Counted from the first letter of the stretch, positions 18,997 through 27,574 are shown. The stretch is DNA of 64,000 nt from Inquilinus sp. Marseille-Q2685 (GCF_916619195.1 NZ_CAKAKL010000008.1:124001-188000), one strand, 5' to 3'. Notes: generated by a model from the letters alone, not told the origin. Program-made: numbers and translations.

Positions 18997-19020
18997 CCGG
19001 CCGGCGGGTCGACCGGCCGG
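18997..19020. terminator. Hairpin between convergent genes
   Basis: CCGGCCGG at 18997-19004 and again at 19013-19020 form an 8-bp stem around an 8-base loop. It lies between the YcgN-like gene and the convergent ExbB-like operon. There is no T-run, so it is only a candidate bidirectional terminator. Confidence 0.4.
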
Positions 19021-19031
19021 CGTGAGCCCTC

Positions 19032-19634
19032 TCAGGGCAGATCCTTCCGCGGCAGCACCGGCTTGGGCAGGGGTGCCAGCTCGACCGATTTCGACTGGCC
19101 GCCAAGGAATTCGGGGTCGAGCAGCCCGCCGCCGGACGGGTCGCCGCCCGGCGGCGCCCCGGCGTTGACCGGCCCCATGACGCCGGCATTGTGGACCGGG
19201 TTGCCGAAGAACTGCGACCGGCCGCCCTGCGGATTGCCCTTCTCGATCTCCGCCTGGGCCGCGGACACCCGGCCGGCCAGCTCCCGTGAATAGGGCAGCA
19301 GATAGGCCCTCGGTACGCCGCTCGGCAGGTTGGAATCGTCCAGTTCCTCCAGCCAGAGATGGATGGCGCCGGGATCGCCGCGCACGGGATTCGGCTCCAG
19401 CACGCGCGTCCACAGCAGCTGGAAGCGGTCCGGCACCGCCACCGGCGCCGACCAGCCGAGCAGGTTCTGGGTGGCGAAGAACACCACGACGTAGCAGCCG
19501 CTGGCGGCCAGGATCGCCGCGATCTTGACCAGCCGCCTGACCGGCAGCCAGATCAGCACCGCGAGCAGCAGCACGCTCAGCAGCACATAGGCCAGGGACA
19601 GGCCGAGGACGCTGGTCTGCAGCGACATCATCAC
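19032..19634 (-). CDS. Uncharacterised membrane protein, third gene of ExbB-like operon
   Basis: I do not recognise the family. The 200-residue product has two N-terminal membrane helices (LSLAYVLLSVLLLAVLIWLP and KIAAILAASGCYVVVFFA). A periplasmic part follows with WLEELDDSNLPSGVPRAYLLPYS, then a Gly/Pro-rich tail (PGGDPSGGGLLDPEFLGG). The start GTG 19634 overlaps the preceding stop by 4 bp; ATGs at 19631 and 19628 are alternatives. Tight overlap with the two upstream genes says it works with the ExbB-like channel. Confidence 0.7.
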   Translation of the reverse strand: MMMSLQTSVLGLSLAYVLLSVLLLAVLIWLPVRRLVKIAAILAASGCYVVVFFATQNLLGWSAPVAVPDRFQLLWTRVLEPNPVRGDPGAIHLWLEELDDSNLPSGVPRAYLLPYSRELAGRVSAAQAEIEKGNPQGGRSQFFGNPVHNAGVMGPVNAGAPPGGDPSGGGLLDPEFLGGQSKSVELAPLPKPVLPRKDLP

Positions 19635-20263
19635 TGGCCGTTCTTCCAGCTGTTGTGGAAGGTCTGCAGGATCGACCGCTGGATGTGGCTGGTCTCCGTC
19701 ACCGCGCCCGCCGCATCCAGGGTGAAGCGCACCGCCGTCTTCTCCTGCCCGCCCTGGTCGAGATCGACCGTCTCCTTGGCCACGATCGTCACCGACGGGT
19801 TGAGCTTCTGGACGGTGACCGTCACCGGCACCGGCTGCCCGGTCAGCGCCGCGAAGTGATAAACGTTCACCGTGTATTCGCCGGCGACGATGCCGCGCAG
19901 GCTGACCAGTTCCTGCCTCGTCGCCGTCAGCACCTTGCGGCCGTTCACCAGGACGAAGTCGTTGACGCCGCCGCGGTCGTCGCGGTCCAGCAGCATGAAT
20001 CCGGCCTCGCGCCGGCGGAACCAGACGATGTTGCCGAGCGGGTCCTGGACGAAGATGTCGAAATCGTCGGGATGGTTGTCCGGCCAGTCCAGGCTGATCA
20101 GGAACTCGGCCTTGCTGTCGACCTTCCCCTCCTTCGCCTCAGGCGCGACGATCAAGAGCGCGACGAAGAACAGGAAGGCCAGGATCTGCAGCGCCTTGAA
20201 CAGCACCACGCTGAACGGGTCGAAGGCCTCGTCGCGGGGCAGCAGGTCGAAGTCGTCGATCAT
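19631..20263 (-). CDS. Single-pass membrane protein with periplasmic domain, ExbD-position gene
   Basis: The 210-residue protein starts MIDDFDLLPRDEAFDPFSVV, has one helix (LFKALQILAFLFFVALLIV), then a periplasmic domain containing DDFDIFVQDPLGNIVWFRRR, VNDFVLVNGRKVL and IVAGEYTVNVYHFAAL. It occupies the place ExbD/TolR/MotB would have beside an ExbB-like channel, but the periplasmic part resembles a beta-sandwich (DUF2135-like) rather than an ExbD domain. The start overlaps the upstream stop as ATGA, implying translational coupling. The function is unknown; coupling of proton flow to a periplasmic partner is inferred from context. Confidence 0.7.
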   Translation of the reverse strand: MIDDFDLLPRDEAFDPFSVVLFKALQILAFLFFVALLIVAPEAKEGKVDSKAEFLISLDWPDNHPDDFDIFVQDPLGNIVWFRRREAGFMLLDRDDRGGVNDFVLVNGRKVLTATRQELVSLRGIVAGEYTVNVYHFAALTGQPVPVTVTVQKLNPSVTIVAKETVDLDQGGQEKTAVRFTLDAAGAVTETSHIQRSILQTFHNSWKNGQ

Positions 20264-21009
20264 TCGGCGGGCGCCCGGGCTTCCAGCGCCGAGACCACAT
20301 GGACCTCGGTGAGGTCGACCGCGAAGGCGAAGATCTTCGCCGTGGCGCTGTCCAGCAGCGCGTACTGGATCTTGAGGAGGACGGAGCCCGCCAGGCCGAC
20401 CAGCGTGGTGTACATGGCGACCGCCATGCCGTCGCTCATCAGCGACATCGACGACCGCACCGCCTCGCGGTTCTCGGTGTCCAGCCCGGCGATCGGCGCC
20501 AGCATCATGATGAAGCCGATGATGGTGCCCAGCAGGCCCAGCTTCATCAGCATGTCGCTGGCGAAGGCGCCGAAGGCGTTCGATCCGCGCAGCCGGCTGG
20601 CGAGCACCCGCAGCAGAAGCGTCTGGTCGAGCCGTTCGGTGCCCTGCAGCGCGGCCTTGGTGACGAGGTCGCGGATATGGCTCGAAACCAGGCCGGGCGG
20701 CAGGCCGTCTTTCCCCTCGCCGCCCCCGCCGTCCAGGATCCGGCGGCCGTTCCCGACCACGGCCCGGGCCGTCCTCAGGGCCGCGTCGCCCTCCCATGAG
20801 ACGATCAGGACGCGCCACAGGCAGTGCAGGCTGCTGGCGACATAGAGCAGCACGATGGTCAGCGAGATATGGGTCGGGTCGCTCGCCACCATCCGGCCGA
20901 TCAGGCCGAAATACCACAGGAGGACGAAGGCAAAGAGGCTGACGCCGGTGAAGATCAGCCAGGGCAGCAGCGGGTCGCGCCCGGGCAGCTCGACTCTGCG
21001 CTCGCTCAT
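20260..21009 (-). CDS. MotA/TolQ/ExbB-like proton channel protein
   Basis: The 249-residue protein has membrane helices at LLPWLIFTGVSLFAFVLLWY and SLTIVLLYVASSLHCLWRVL. A cytoplasmic segment follows, then the hallmark pair LKLGLLGTIIGFIMMLAPI and SDGMAVAMYTTLVGLAGSVLL, typical of the TolQ/ExbB channel helices with a conserved Thr. It starts at ATG 21009 and is the first gene of a three-gene overlapping operon. These proteins form pentameric stators that use the proton gradient. The partner energised here is not TonB or TolA, so its role is open. Confidence 0.82.
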   Translation of the reverse strand: MSERRVELPGRDPLLPWLIFTGVSLFAFVLLWYFGLIGRMVASDPTHISLTIVLLYVASSLHCLWRVLIVSWEGDAALRTARAVVGNGRRILDGGGGEGKDGLPPGLVSSHIRDLVTKAALQGTERLDQTLLLRVLASRLRGSNAFGAFASDMLMKLGLLGTIIGFIMMLAPIAGLDTENREAVRSSMSLMSDGMAVAMYTTLVGLAGSVLLKIQYALLDSATAKIFAFAVDLTEVHVVSALEARAPAE

Positions 21010-21198
21010 GCAGGGGCTCCGGCAACTCGTCGGCGATGGCTCGGAGCGTATCGGTCCGGCATGCCGCAAGGCCTGGGCACCGGTCACGAACCGGCTTGGG
21101 CAATATGCCCGAACTGCGCCGCGGCCCGGTCTCCGCGCTTGCCAGCCGGGGGGCCGGCGACCAGTATCGACAAGGATCCCTTCGTGCGGGGGCGACCC

Positions 21199-22590
21199 AT
21201 GAACCTTTTCGTTCATCTCGTCTTGCGCCTGGCCGCGGTCGTCCTGCTCTGCCTGGCCTGCGCCGTCGGCTGGGTGCTGGTCGACACCCATCGCACCATC
21301 GAGAGGGAGGCGGCGGCCTCCGCCGAGAGGGTCGCCGGCACCCTCGAGACGCTGTACTGGCGCGAGCTGCTGTGGCGTGGCGGGATGAGGCGCGAGCATC
21401 TGGTGCCGGTCCCGGACTGGGAGACGCTGGCGACGATGAAGGTCATCTCGCCCGGCGTCTGCGTCACCTTCGCCCCCGGCAGCGAGGCGCCGCAGCGCCT
21501 GTGCAGCCAGCTGGAGACGATCGCCGATCCGGCGCCGTCCTGGTTCCGGGCCGTCTACGACCAGCTCTTCGGCCCCTATGCCCGGACCGAGTGGCCGCTG
21601 TCAGCGCGGCAGCCCCTGGCCGGCACGGTCTCGGCCGAGCCGGACCGCGGCGCCGCGATCCGGCAGGCCTGGCACCAGATCACCGTCGTGCTCAGCGTCG
21701 CGGCTCTCCTCGCGGCGGGCATCGGCATCCTGGCCGCCCTGTGCATCGGCCACTCGCTGATGCCGACCCGGACCATCGTCGCCGGCCTGCAGCGCCTCGG
21801 GCGAGGCGACTACAGCTACCGCCTGCCCCATTACCGCACGGCGGAGTTCGACCGGATCTCCCGCGCGGTGAACGACCTGACCGCCCGGCTGGCCGAGACC
21901 ACGGCGCAGCGGATGGCACTGACCAACCGCCTGTTCCAGGTGCAGGAGGAGGAGCGCCGGGCGCTGGCCCGGGACCTGCATGACGAGTTCGGCCAGTGCC
22001 TCGCCGCGGTCGGCGCCCTGGCCACGGTGATCGAGATGGAGGCGGCGGACCGCCCCGACCTCGCCAAGGACGCGCGCTCGATCCGCGACACCAGCAAGCG
22101 CATGGCGGCGACGCTGCGCGGCGCCCTCGCGCGGCTGCGGTCGCAGGAGGTCGAGGAGCTCGGCCTGGAGGCCAGCCTGGCCCAGCTCGTCGCCGGCTGG
22201 AACGCGCAGAAGGACCGGCAGGCGGCCTTCCATCTCGACATCGTCGGCAGCCTCGCCGGCCTGCCCGAGGCGACCAGCCTGAGCATCTACCGCATCGCCC
22301 AGGAATGCCTGACCAACGCCGCACGCCACGGCAAGCCGCGCGATGTCCGCCTGCAGGTGCAGCGGGTCGACGCGGAGGGCCGCGATGCCGTGGCGGTCAG
22401 CGTCGAGGATGACGGCGGCGGCACCCTGTCCCGCCTGGGCTGGGCGCCAGGCTACGGCATCCTCGGCATCCGCGAACGGGTCGCGGCGCTGGGCGGCAGC
22501 CTGTCGATCAGCCAGGCGCGCTGGGGCGTGCGGGTCGCCGCCCTGATCCCCCTGCTGCCGGCCGGACAGGCAGCGGCGGCTCCGGCGTGA
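21199..22590 (+). CDS. NarL-type sensor histidine kinase
   Basis: The 463-residue protein has an N-terminal helix (LVLRLAAVVLLCLACAVGWV), a periplasmic sensor of about 130 residues, a second helix (TVVLSVAALLAAGIGILAAL) and a HAMP region (LQRLGRGDYSYRLPHY). The HisKA_3 dimerisation helix carries the phosphoacceptor histidine in ALARDLHDEFGQ. The ATPase domain shows QECLTNAARHGKPRD, SVEDDGGGT and GYGILGIRERVAALGG. ATG 21199 was chosen because it starts the first membrane helix. Its stop overlaps the response regulator start by 4 bp. The signal sensed is unknown. Confidence 0.9.
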   Translation: MNLFVHLVLRLAAVVLLCLACAVGWVLVDTHRTIEREAAASAERVAGTLETLYWRELLWRGGMRREHLVPVPDWETLATMKVISPGVCVTFAPGSEAPQRLCSQLETIADPAPSWFRAVYDQLFGPYARTEWPLSARQPLAGTVSAEPDRGAAIRQAWHQITVVLSVAALLAAGIGILAALCIGHSLMPTRTIVAGLQRLGRGDYSYRLPHYRTAEFDRISRAVNDLTARLAETTAQRMALTNRLFQVQEEERRALARDLHDEFGQCLAAVGALATVIEMEAADRPDLAKDARSIRDTSKRMAATLRGALARLRSQEVEELGLEASLAQLVAGWNAQKDRQAAFHLDIVGSLAGLPEATSLSIYRIAQECLTNAARHGKPRDVRLQVQRVDAEGRDAVAVSVEDDGGGTLSRLGWAPGYGILGIRERVAALGGSLSISQARWGVRVAALIPLLPAGQAAAAPA

Positions 22591-23255
22591 CCGATCTCAC
22601 CATCCTGCTGGTCGACGACCATCCCATCGTGCGGGAAGGCTACAGGCGGCTGCTGGAGCGCATGCCGGGCTACCGGGTGGTGGCGGAGGCCCATGACGCC
22701 GCGTCCGCCTACCAGGCCTACCAGAAGGCGAAGCCCGACGTCGTGGTGATGGACCTGTCGCTGCCCGGCATCGGCGGGATCGAGGCGCTGCGGCATATCC
22801 GGCAGTGGGACCGCGATGCCCGGGTCCTGATCTTCACCATGCACAGCGGCGCCGGCTTCGCCCTGAAGGCCTTCGAGGCCGGCGCCGCCGGCTATGTCAC
22901 CAAGGGCAGCGACGCGGCCGAGCTGGTCAGCTCCATCGCGGTCGTCGCCAAGGGCGGCCGGGCGATGAGCGACGACGTCGCCCGCGAGATCGCCGCCGAG
23001 CGCCTGGCCCGGCCAAGCTCGCCGCTGGACGATCTCAGCCCGCGGGAGGCGGAGATCCTGCGTCTCGTCGCCTCGGGCTGGTCGGATGAGGAGATCGCGG
23101 CCTCGCTGCATCTCAGCCTGAAGACGGTGCGTAACTACCACTACCAGATCAAGGCGAAGGTCGGCGCCCGCACCGACGCCCATTTGGTGTGGCTGGCCAT
23201 GGGCATGGGCCTGGTCCAGGCCGGACCGCAGGGATCGGCGGCCTCGGCGAAGTGA
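22587..23255 (+). CDS. NarL/FixJ-family response regulator
   Basis: The receiver domain has LLVDDHPIVREGYRRLL, the phosphoacceptor aspartate in DVVVMDLSLPG, threonine in IFTMHSGAG and lysine in YVTKGSD. A LuxR-type helix-turn-helix follows (LSPREAEILRLVASGWS, then HLSLKTVRNYHYQIKAKV). At 222 residues it is normal for the family. The GTG start overlaps the kinase stop, so the two form one pair. The gene targets are not visible here. Confidence 0.92.
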   Translation: MTDLTILLVDDHPIVREGYRRLLERMPGYRVVAEAHDAASAYQAYQKAKPDVVVMDLSLPGIGGIEALRHIRQWDRDARVLIFTMHSGAGFALKAFEAGAAGYVTKGSDAAELVSSIAVVAKGGRAMSDDVAREIAAERLARPSSPLDDLSPREAEILRLVASGWSDEEIAASLHLSLKTVRNYHYQIKAKVGARTDAHLVWLAMGMGLVQAGPQGSAASAK

Positions 23256-23337
23256 CTCGGTGTCCCGTTGAAGCTTCCCGGGATGCGAACGAGGGTAGCC
23301 GCAGCGGTCCTTGAGATCGCCTCTCCCGTCTTTTCCC

Positions 23338-23420
23338 CGTCATGGCGAGGCGCGCAGCGCCGTGGCCATCCAGAGATCGAGCCGCTGGATGGCCGCGCCC
23401 CTTCGGGGCTCGCCATGACG
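23338..23420. repeat. Dispersed palindromic repeat (CGTCATGGCGAG type)
   Basis: CGTCATGGCGAG at the left end pairs with CTCGCCATGACG at the right, and GGCCATCCAG pairs with CTGGATGGCC inside, so the whole unit can fold into one long hairpin. It is related in form to the CGTCATTGCGAG repeats at 48730-48815 and 32144-33885. It fills the gap between the response regulator and the methyltransferase gene. Confidence 0.75.
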
Positions 23421-23507
23421 CCCAATAGGTCCGGCCGCTGGTTTGTGTTGGCGGCCAAGGGGCCAAGGCGGCAATGTCACGTCCCGGACGGAACCGACGG
23501 AGTCGAC

Positions 23508-24425
23508 ATGTCAGGACAGGGCGTGACACTGCTCGATGGCGGCATGGGACGGCAGCTGGCGCGGATGGGCGCGCCGTTCCGGCAGCCGGAATGGTCGGCG
23601 CTGGCGCTGATGGAGGCGCCCGAGACGGTGCAGGCGGCCCACGAGGCCTTCATCGCCGCCGGGGCAGAGGTGATCACCACCAACAGCTACGCGGTCGTGC
23701 CCTTCCATATCGGCGAAGAGCGCTTCACCGCACGGGGGCTGGAATTGGCGGACCTGTCCGGCCGGCTGGCGCGACGGGCCGCGGCGTCGGCCGCCCCGGT
23801 GCGGGTGGCGGGATCGCTGCCGCCGCTGTTCGGCTCGTACCGCCCCGACCTGTTCGAGCCGGAGCGCGCGCCGGAGATCGCCCGGATCCTGGTCGATGGG
23901 CTGACGCCGCATGTCGATCTCTGGCTGGCCGAGACCCAGAGCTCGATCCGTGAGGTCGCCGCGGCGGCCGCGGCCGTGGCGAGAACCGGCAAGCCGCTAT
24001 GGATCTCCTACACCATCGAGGACGAGCGGCCCGAGCCCGGAGCGCCGCGGCTGCGCTCCGGTGAGACCGTCGAGGAGGCGGTGCGCGCGACGCTCGACCT
24101 CGGCGCGCAGGCGGTGCTGTTCAATTGCAGCCAGCCCGAGGTGATGGGCGATGCCATCGCTGCCGCGGCCCGGGTGATCGGCGAGGCCCGGTCGGCGGCC
24201 CGGATCGGCGTCTACGCCAACGCCTTCCCGCCGCAGCCCGAAGACGCGACGGCCAACGAAGGCCTGTCGGAGCTGCGGGCCGATCTCGACCCCGACAGCT
24301 ATCTCCGCTGGATCCGGCGCTGGGTCGGGCTCGGCGCCACCCTGGTCGGCGGCTGCTGCGGCATCGGCCCGGAGCACATCGCCCGCATCCGTGCGGCACT
24401 GCCGGAGTTGCCCCGGACCGCGTAG
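23508..24425 (+). CDS. Homocysteine S-methyltransferase family protein
   Basis: The 305-residue protein has the zinc-dependent methyltransferase barrel: TLLDGGMGRQLARMGAP at the start, GAEVITTNSYAVVPFHIG, LFNCSQPEVM with the first zinc cysteine, and GATLVGGCCGIGPEHI with the cysteine pair. Relatives transfer a methyl group from S-methylmethionine or AdoMet to homocysteine, or methylate selenocysteine. ATG 23508 gives the normal short N-terminus; the longer frame from 23268 runs back through the palindromic repeat. The stop codon is the first bases of the next repeat. It is not obviously linked to its neighbours. Confidence 0.85.
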   Translation: MSGQGVTLLDGGMGRQLARMGAPFRQPEWSALALMEAPETVQAAHEAFIAAGAEVITTNSYAVVPFHIGEERFTARGLELADLSGRLARRAAASAAPVRVAGSLPPLFGSYRPDLFEPERAPEIARILVDGLTPHVDLWLAETQSSIREVAAAAAAVARTGKPLWISYTIEDERPEPGAPRLRSGETVEEAVRATLDLGAQAVLFNCSQPEVMGDAIAAAARVIGEARSAARIGVYANAFPPQPEDATANEGLSELRADLDPDSYLRWIRRWVGLGATLVGGCCGIGPEHIARIRAALPELPRTA

Positions 24426-24502
24426 GTTGGGTTCGCGCAGCGAACCCAACATCCCGCCGGCGGAGCCCACTGTTGGGTTCGCCTGCGGCGAACCCAACCT
24501 AC
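24422..24502. repeat. Double-hairpin dispersed repeat (GTAGGTTGGGTTCGC type)
   Basis: The unit begins GTAGGTTGGGTTCGC and ends with GCGAACCCAACCTAC. Inside are two separate hairpins, each TTGGGTTCGC-loop-GCGAACCCAA, separated by about 22 bases. A second copy lies at 39195-39275. The methyltransferase stop codon TAG is formed by the first bases of this repeat. Confidence 0.8.
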
Positions 24503-24538
24503 TCGGCACGCTCAACGAGTACATTTTCGTTCGACATA

Positions 24539-24578
24539 TTGACGCCCGGCATCCCTCGCGCTACGACTGACATGTCAG
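24539..24578 (+). promoter_or_regulatory. Promoter with overlapping GntR-type operator
   Basis: TTGACG at 24539-24544 is spaced 17 bases from TACGAC at 24562-24567, a fair sigma-70 promoter. The expected transcription start falls in a perfect 12-bp palindrome, CTGACATGTCAG at 24567-24578. An operator over the start site is normal for repression by a GntR protein such as the one encoded at 25528. This layout also rules against using the ATG at 24572 as the start of the next gene. Confidence 0.55.
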
Positions 24579-24631
24579 ATCGACATCACTGGCCGCGCAC
24601 CAACGAAGGCGGCCCACCCAGGGAGATGGAC

Positions 24632-25531
24632 GTGGCCCAGCCAGCCGAGCGTTTCGGACTTTCCGCGGCACTGACCGTCCCCTTCCGCCCCGATGGCGGG
24701 GTCGACTTCCCGCGCTTCGTCGCGCATGTGCGCTGGTGCCTGGCGCAGGGCTGCCGCACCGTCACCGCCTTCGGCACCACCGGCGAGGGCGCCGCCTTCT
24801 CCCTGTCCGAGCGTGAGCAGGTGCTGGGCGCCCTGGCCGGCGCCGGCATCGAGGGGCGCCAGCTGGTCGGCGGCATCTCCGCCTCCTCGGCCGAGGACGC
24901 CGTGGCGCAGGCGCGGCTGGCGCTGGACTTCGGGGCCGACGCGCTGCTGCTGCCCCCGCCCTTCTACTTCAAGGGCGTCGGCGATGAGGGCCTGTTCGGC
25001 TGGTTCGCCCGGGTGTTCGAGCAGCTGGGCGCCGCCGCACGCGGCGTCATCCTCTATCACATCCCCAGCGTCACCCAGGTGCCGCTGTCGGTCGAGCTGG
25101 TCGGCCGGCTGCGCGACGCCTTCCCCGAGGTGATCCGCGGCGTCAAGGATTCCTCCGGCAGCTGGGACTACGCCCAGGCCCTGCTGGCGCAGCATCGCGA
25201 CCTGGCGATCCTGATCGGCGACGAGCGCTGCCTCGCCGCCGCGGTCCGGCTCGGCGGCCAGGGCGCCATCTCCGGCGTCGCCAACATCTACCCCGAGGCG
25301 ATGCTGCCGCTGGTGCAGGAGGGGCGCGAGGACGACCGCATCCACCGCCTGGTCGAGGCGCTGCTGGCCTATCCGGTGATCCCGGCGGTCAAGGCGCTGG
25401 TGGCGCATCGGACGGGCGACCCGGCCTGGCTGGCCACCCGCGCGCCGCTGCAGCCGCTGTCGCCGGCCGAGGCGGCACGGCTCGGCGCCGCGGCGGACAG
25501 GCTGTTCACGACCATGGCGGAGGCTGGATGA
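24632..25531 (+). CDS. DHDPS/N-acetylneuraminate lyase-family aldolase
   Basis: The roughly 299-residue barrel enzyme begins VAQPAERFGLSAALTVPFRP. It has the family motif FGTTGEGAAFSLSERE, the catalytic tyrosine in GVILYHIPSVTQVPLS and the Schiff-base lysine in VIRGVKDSSGSWDY, then GGQGAISGVANIYPEAML. Members form or split pyruvate aldol products, including sugar acids. I chose GTG 24632, with AGGGAG about 7 bases upstream. ATG 24626 is possible, and ATG 24572 is unlikely because it lies within the promoter/operator. The stop overlaps the GntR start. Cotranscription with an ABC sugar system suggests breakdown of an imported sugar acid rather than lysine synthesis. Confidence 0.85.
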   Translation: MAQPAERFGLSAALTVPFRPDGGVDFPRFVAHVRWCLAQGCRTVTAFGTTGEGAAFSLSEREQVLGALAGAGIEGRQLVGGISASSAEDAVAQARLALDFGADALLLPPPFYFKGVGDEGLFGWFARVFEQLGAAARGVILYHIPSVTQVPLSVELVGRLRDAFPEVIRGVKDSSGSWDYAQALLAQHRDLAILIGDERCLAAAVRLGGQGAISGVANIYPEAMLPLVQEGREDDRIHRLVEALLAYPVIPAVKALVAHRTGDPAWLATRAPLQPLSPAEAARLGAAADRLFTTMAEAG

Positions 25532-26190
25532 GCGACGACCGCGCCGAGCCGCTGAAGCTGCGCGAGAAGGCCTATGACAGCTTCACCCAGCACCTGCTGG
25601 CCAACAACCTGCACGCCGGGCAGTTCATCTCCCAGCGCGAGCTGGTGGCGCTGACGCAGATGCCGCTCGGCGCCATCCGCGAGCTGGTGCCGCGGCTGGA
25701 GGCCGAGGGGCTGATCAAGACGGTGCCGCAGCGCGGCATGCAGATCATGCACATCGACCTGACCATGATCCGCGACGCCTACCAGTTCCGCCTGTTCCTG
25801 GAGAAGGAGGCGACCGCCGCCTTCGCCCGCACCGTGACCGATGGCGGCTTGGCGCTGCTGCGCGCGCAGCATGAGGAGATCATCGCCCGGGTCGGGCGCG
25901 AAGGCGCCACCCAGCAGGTGATCGACGACGCCCAGGCCACCGACTGGGGCCTGCACGACATCATCATCGACGCCCTGGGCAACGAGATCATCTCCAAGGC
26001 CTATCGCGTCAACTCGATCAAGATCCGGCTGATCCGGCGCGAGCTGACCGGCATCGCCGGCCTCGTCGTGCCGGTGATGCAGGAGCATCTCGGCATCATC
26101 GACGCGATCGCGAGCCGGGATCCGGTCCGCGCCGCCGAGGCGATGACGGCGCATATCGCCAACGCCCGCAACCGCGCCCTCGGGCTATAA
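25528..26190 (+). CDS. GntR-family regulator, FCD type
   Basis: The 220-residue protein has the GntR winged helix (LREKAYDSFTQHLLANNLHA, then TQMPLGAIRELVPRLEAEG and VPQRGMQIMHID). A helical FCD effector domain follows, with DWGLHDIIIDALGN and VMQEHLGIIDAIASRDP, whose histidines usually bind a metal and an organic acid. The ATG overlaps the aldolase stop (ATGA). It probably represses this operon through the palindrome at 24567-24578. Confidence 0.88.
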   Translation: MSDDRAEPLKLREKAYDSFTQHLLANNLHAGQFISQRELVALTQMPLGAIRELVPRLEAEGLIKTVPQRGMQIMHIDLTMIRDAYQFRLFLEKEATAAFARTVTDGGLALLRAQHEEIIARVGREGATQQVIDDAQATDWGLHDIIIDALGNEIISKAYRVNSIKIRLIRRELTGIAGLVVPVMQEHLGIIDAIASRDPVRAAEAMTAHIANARNRALGL

Positions 26191-26238
26191 CGCAAGCCGG
26201 CCCGGACAGCCCGGCTCAACCAATCAGGGGAGGACATC

Positions 26239-27570
26239 ATGGCATCCAGACTGAATCTCAGTCGCCGGTCGCTTCTGGCCGGCACCGCCGCCGCAGCCGC
26301 GGCCGGCGCCCTGCCCCGGATCCGCCCGGCCTGGGCCGCGCCGGACTGGAAGAAATACGCCGGCACCCATATCGAGGTGAACCTGGTCAAGAGCCCGCGC
26401 AGCGAGACCATCGCCCGGAACCTGAAGGAGTTCACCGAGCTGACCGGCATCGATGTCGGGCTGGAGCAGACGCCGGAGCAGCAGCAGCGGCAGAAGGCGG
26501 TGGTCGAGTTCAACAGCGGCGCGCCAAGCTTCGACGTCATCCATCTCAGCTACCACGTGCAGAAGCGGATGTTCGAGAAGGGCGGCTGGCTGGCCGATCT
26601 GCGGCCGTTCCTGGCCGACCCCGCCCTGGCCGACCCGGCGGTCAGCCTGAACGACTTCTCCAGCGCCGGCCTGGCCTATGCCACCGCCGCCGACGGCGCG
26701 GTCGGCAGCCTGCCGCTGAGCGTCGACTACTGGATCGTCTACTGGAACAAGGAGCTGTTCGACGCCAAGGGGCTGAAATACCCCGCGAGCTTCGAGGAGT
26801 TGGTCGCCGCCGCCGAGGCGCTGACCGACCCGGCCGCCGGCACCTATGGCTTCGTCGCCCGCGGCATGAAGAACGCCAACGTCCCGGTCTGGACCTCCTT
26901 CATGCTCGGCAACGGCGTCGCACCGCTGGCCGAGGACCGAAGCCTGGCCACAACCTCCGACGGCGCGGTCGAGGCGGCGAAGCTGTATCAGCGCCTGCTG
27001 ACCAAGGCGGCCCCTCCGGGCGTCGCCGGCTTCAACTGGAACGAATGCCAGTCGGCCTTCCTGCAGGGCAAGATCGGCATGTGGCTGGACGGCGTCGGCT
27101 TCGCCAAGCCGCTGGAGGACCCGAAGCTGTCGCGCGTGGTCGGCAAGACCGGCTATGGCGTCATGCCGAAGGGCCCGAAGGCCCAGGCCTCCGCCACCTT
27201 CGGCGACGGCATCGGCGTGGCCGCGGCCAGCGAGAACAAGGAGGCCGCCTTCCTGTTCTGCCAGTGGGCGGTGTCGCGCACGGTGCAGGCCGACCTGCTG
27301 CAGAGCGGCTCGGGCGTGCCGTTCCGCAGCTCGATCCTGGAGGATGCCGAGGTGCGCAAGGGCGTGACCCTGCCGGCCGACTGGATCGACGCCGTCGTCG
27401 GCTCGTCCAAGGTCAGCAAGCTCGGCCTGCCGGTGATCGTGCCGGTCACCGAGTTCCGCGACATCTTCGGCATCGCCCTGACCAACATCGCCGGCGGGGC
27501 CGACCCGGCGGCCGAGCTGGCCAAGGCGACCGAGCAGTTCAAGCCGATCCTGGACAAGAGCGAGGCCTGA
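26239..27570 (+). CDS. ABC sugar transporter substrate-binding protein with Tat-like signal
   Basis: The 443-residue binding protein starts MASRLNLSRRSLLAGTAAAA, where SRRSLL is a twin-arginine motif, and the signal ends near RPAWAAP. The mature part has PEQQQRQKAVVEFNSGAP, FDVIHLSYHVQKRMF, LPLSVDYWIVYWNKELFDA and GYGVMPKGPKAQASATFGDG, as in family-1 sugar-binding proteins. AGGGGAGG lies upstream of the ATG. It is followed by two permeases, so it delivers the cargo of this second cassette. Use of Tat rather than Sec suggests it folds before export. Confidence 0.88.
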   Translation: MASRLNLSRRSLLAGTAAAAAAGALPRIRPAWAAPDWKKYAGTHIEVNLVKSPRSETIARNLKEFTELTGIDVGLEQTPEQQQRQKAVVEFNSGAPSFDVIHLSYHVQKRMFEKGGWLADLRPFLADPALADPAVSLNDFSSAGLAYATAADGAVGSLPLSVDYWIVYWNKELFDAKGLKYPASFEELVAAAEALTDPAAGTYGFVARGMKNANVPVWTSFMLGNGVAPLAEDRSLATTSDGAVEAAKLYQRLLTKAAPPGVAGFNWNECQSAFLQGKIGMWLDGVGFAKPLEDPKLSRVVGKTGYGVMPKGPKAQASATFGDGIGVAAASENKEAAFLFCQWAVSRTVQADLLQSGSGVPFRSSILEDAEVRKGVTLPADWIDAVVGSSKVSKLGLPVIVPVTEFRDIFGIALTNIAGGADPAAELAKATEQFKPILDKSEA

Positions 27571-27574
27571 CGTA

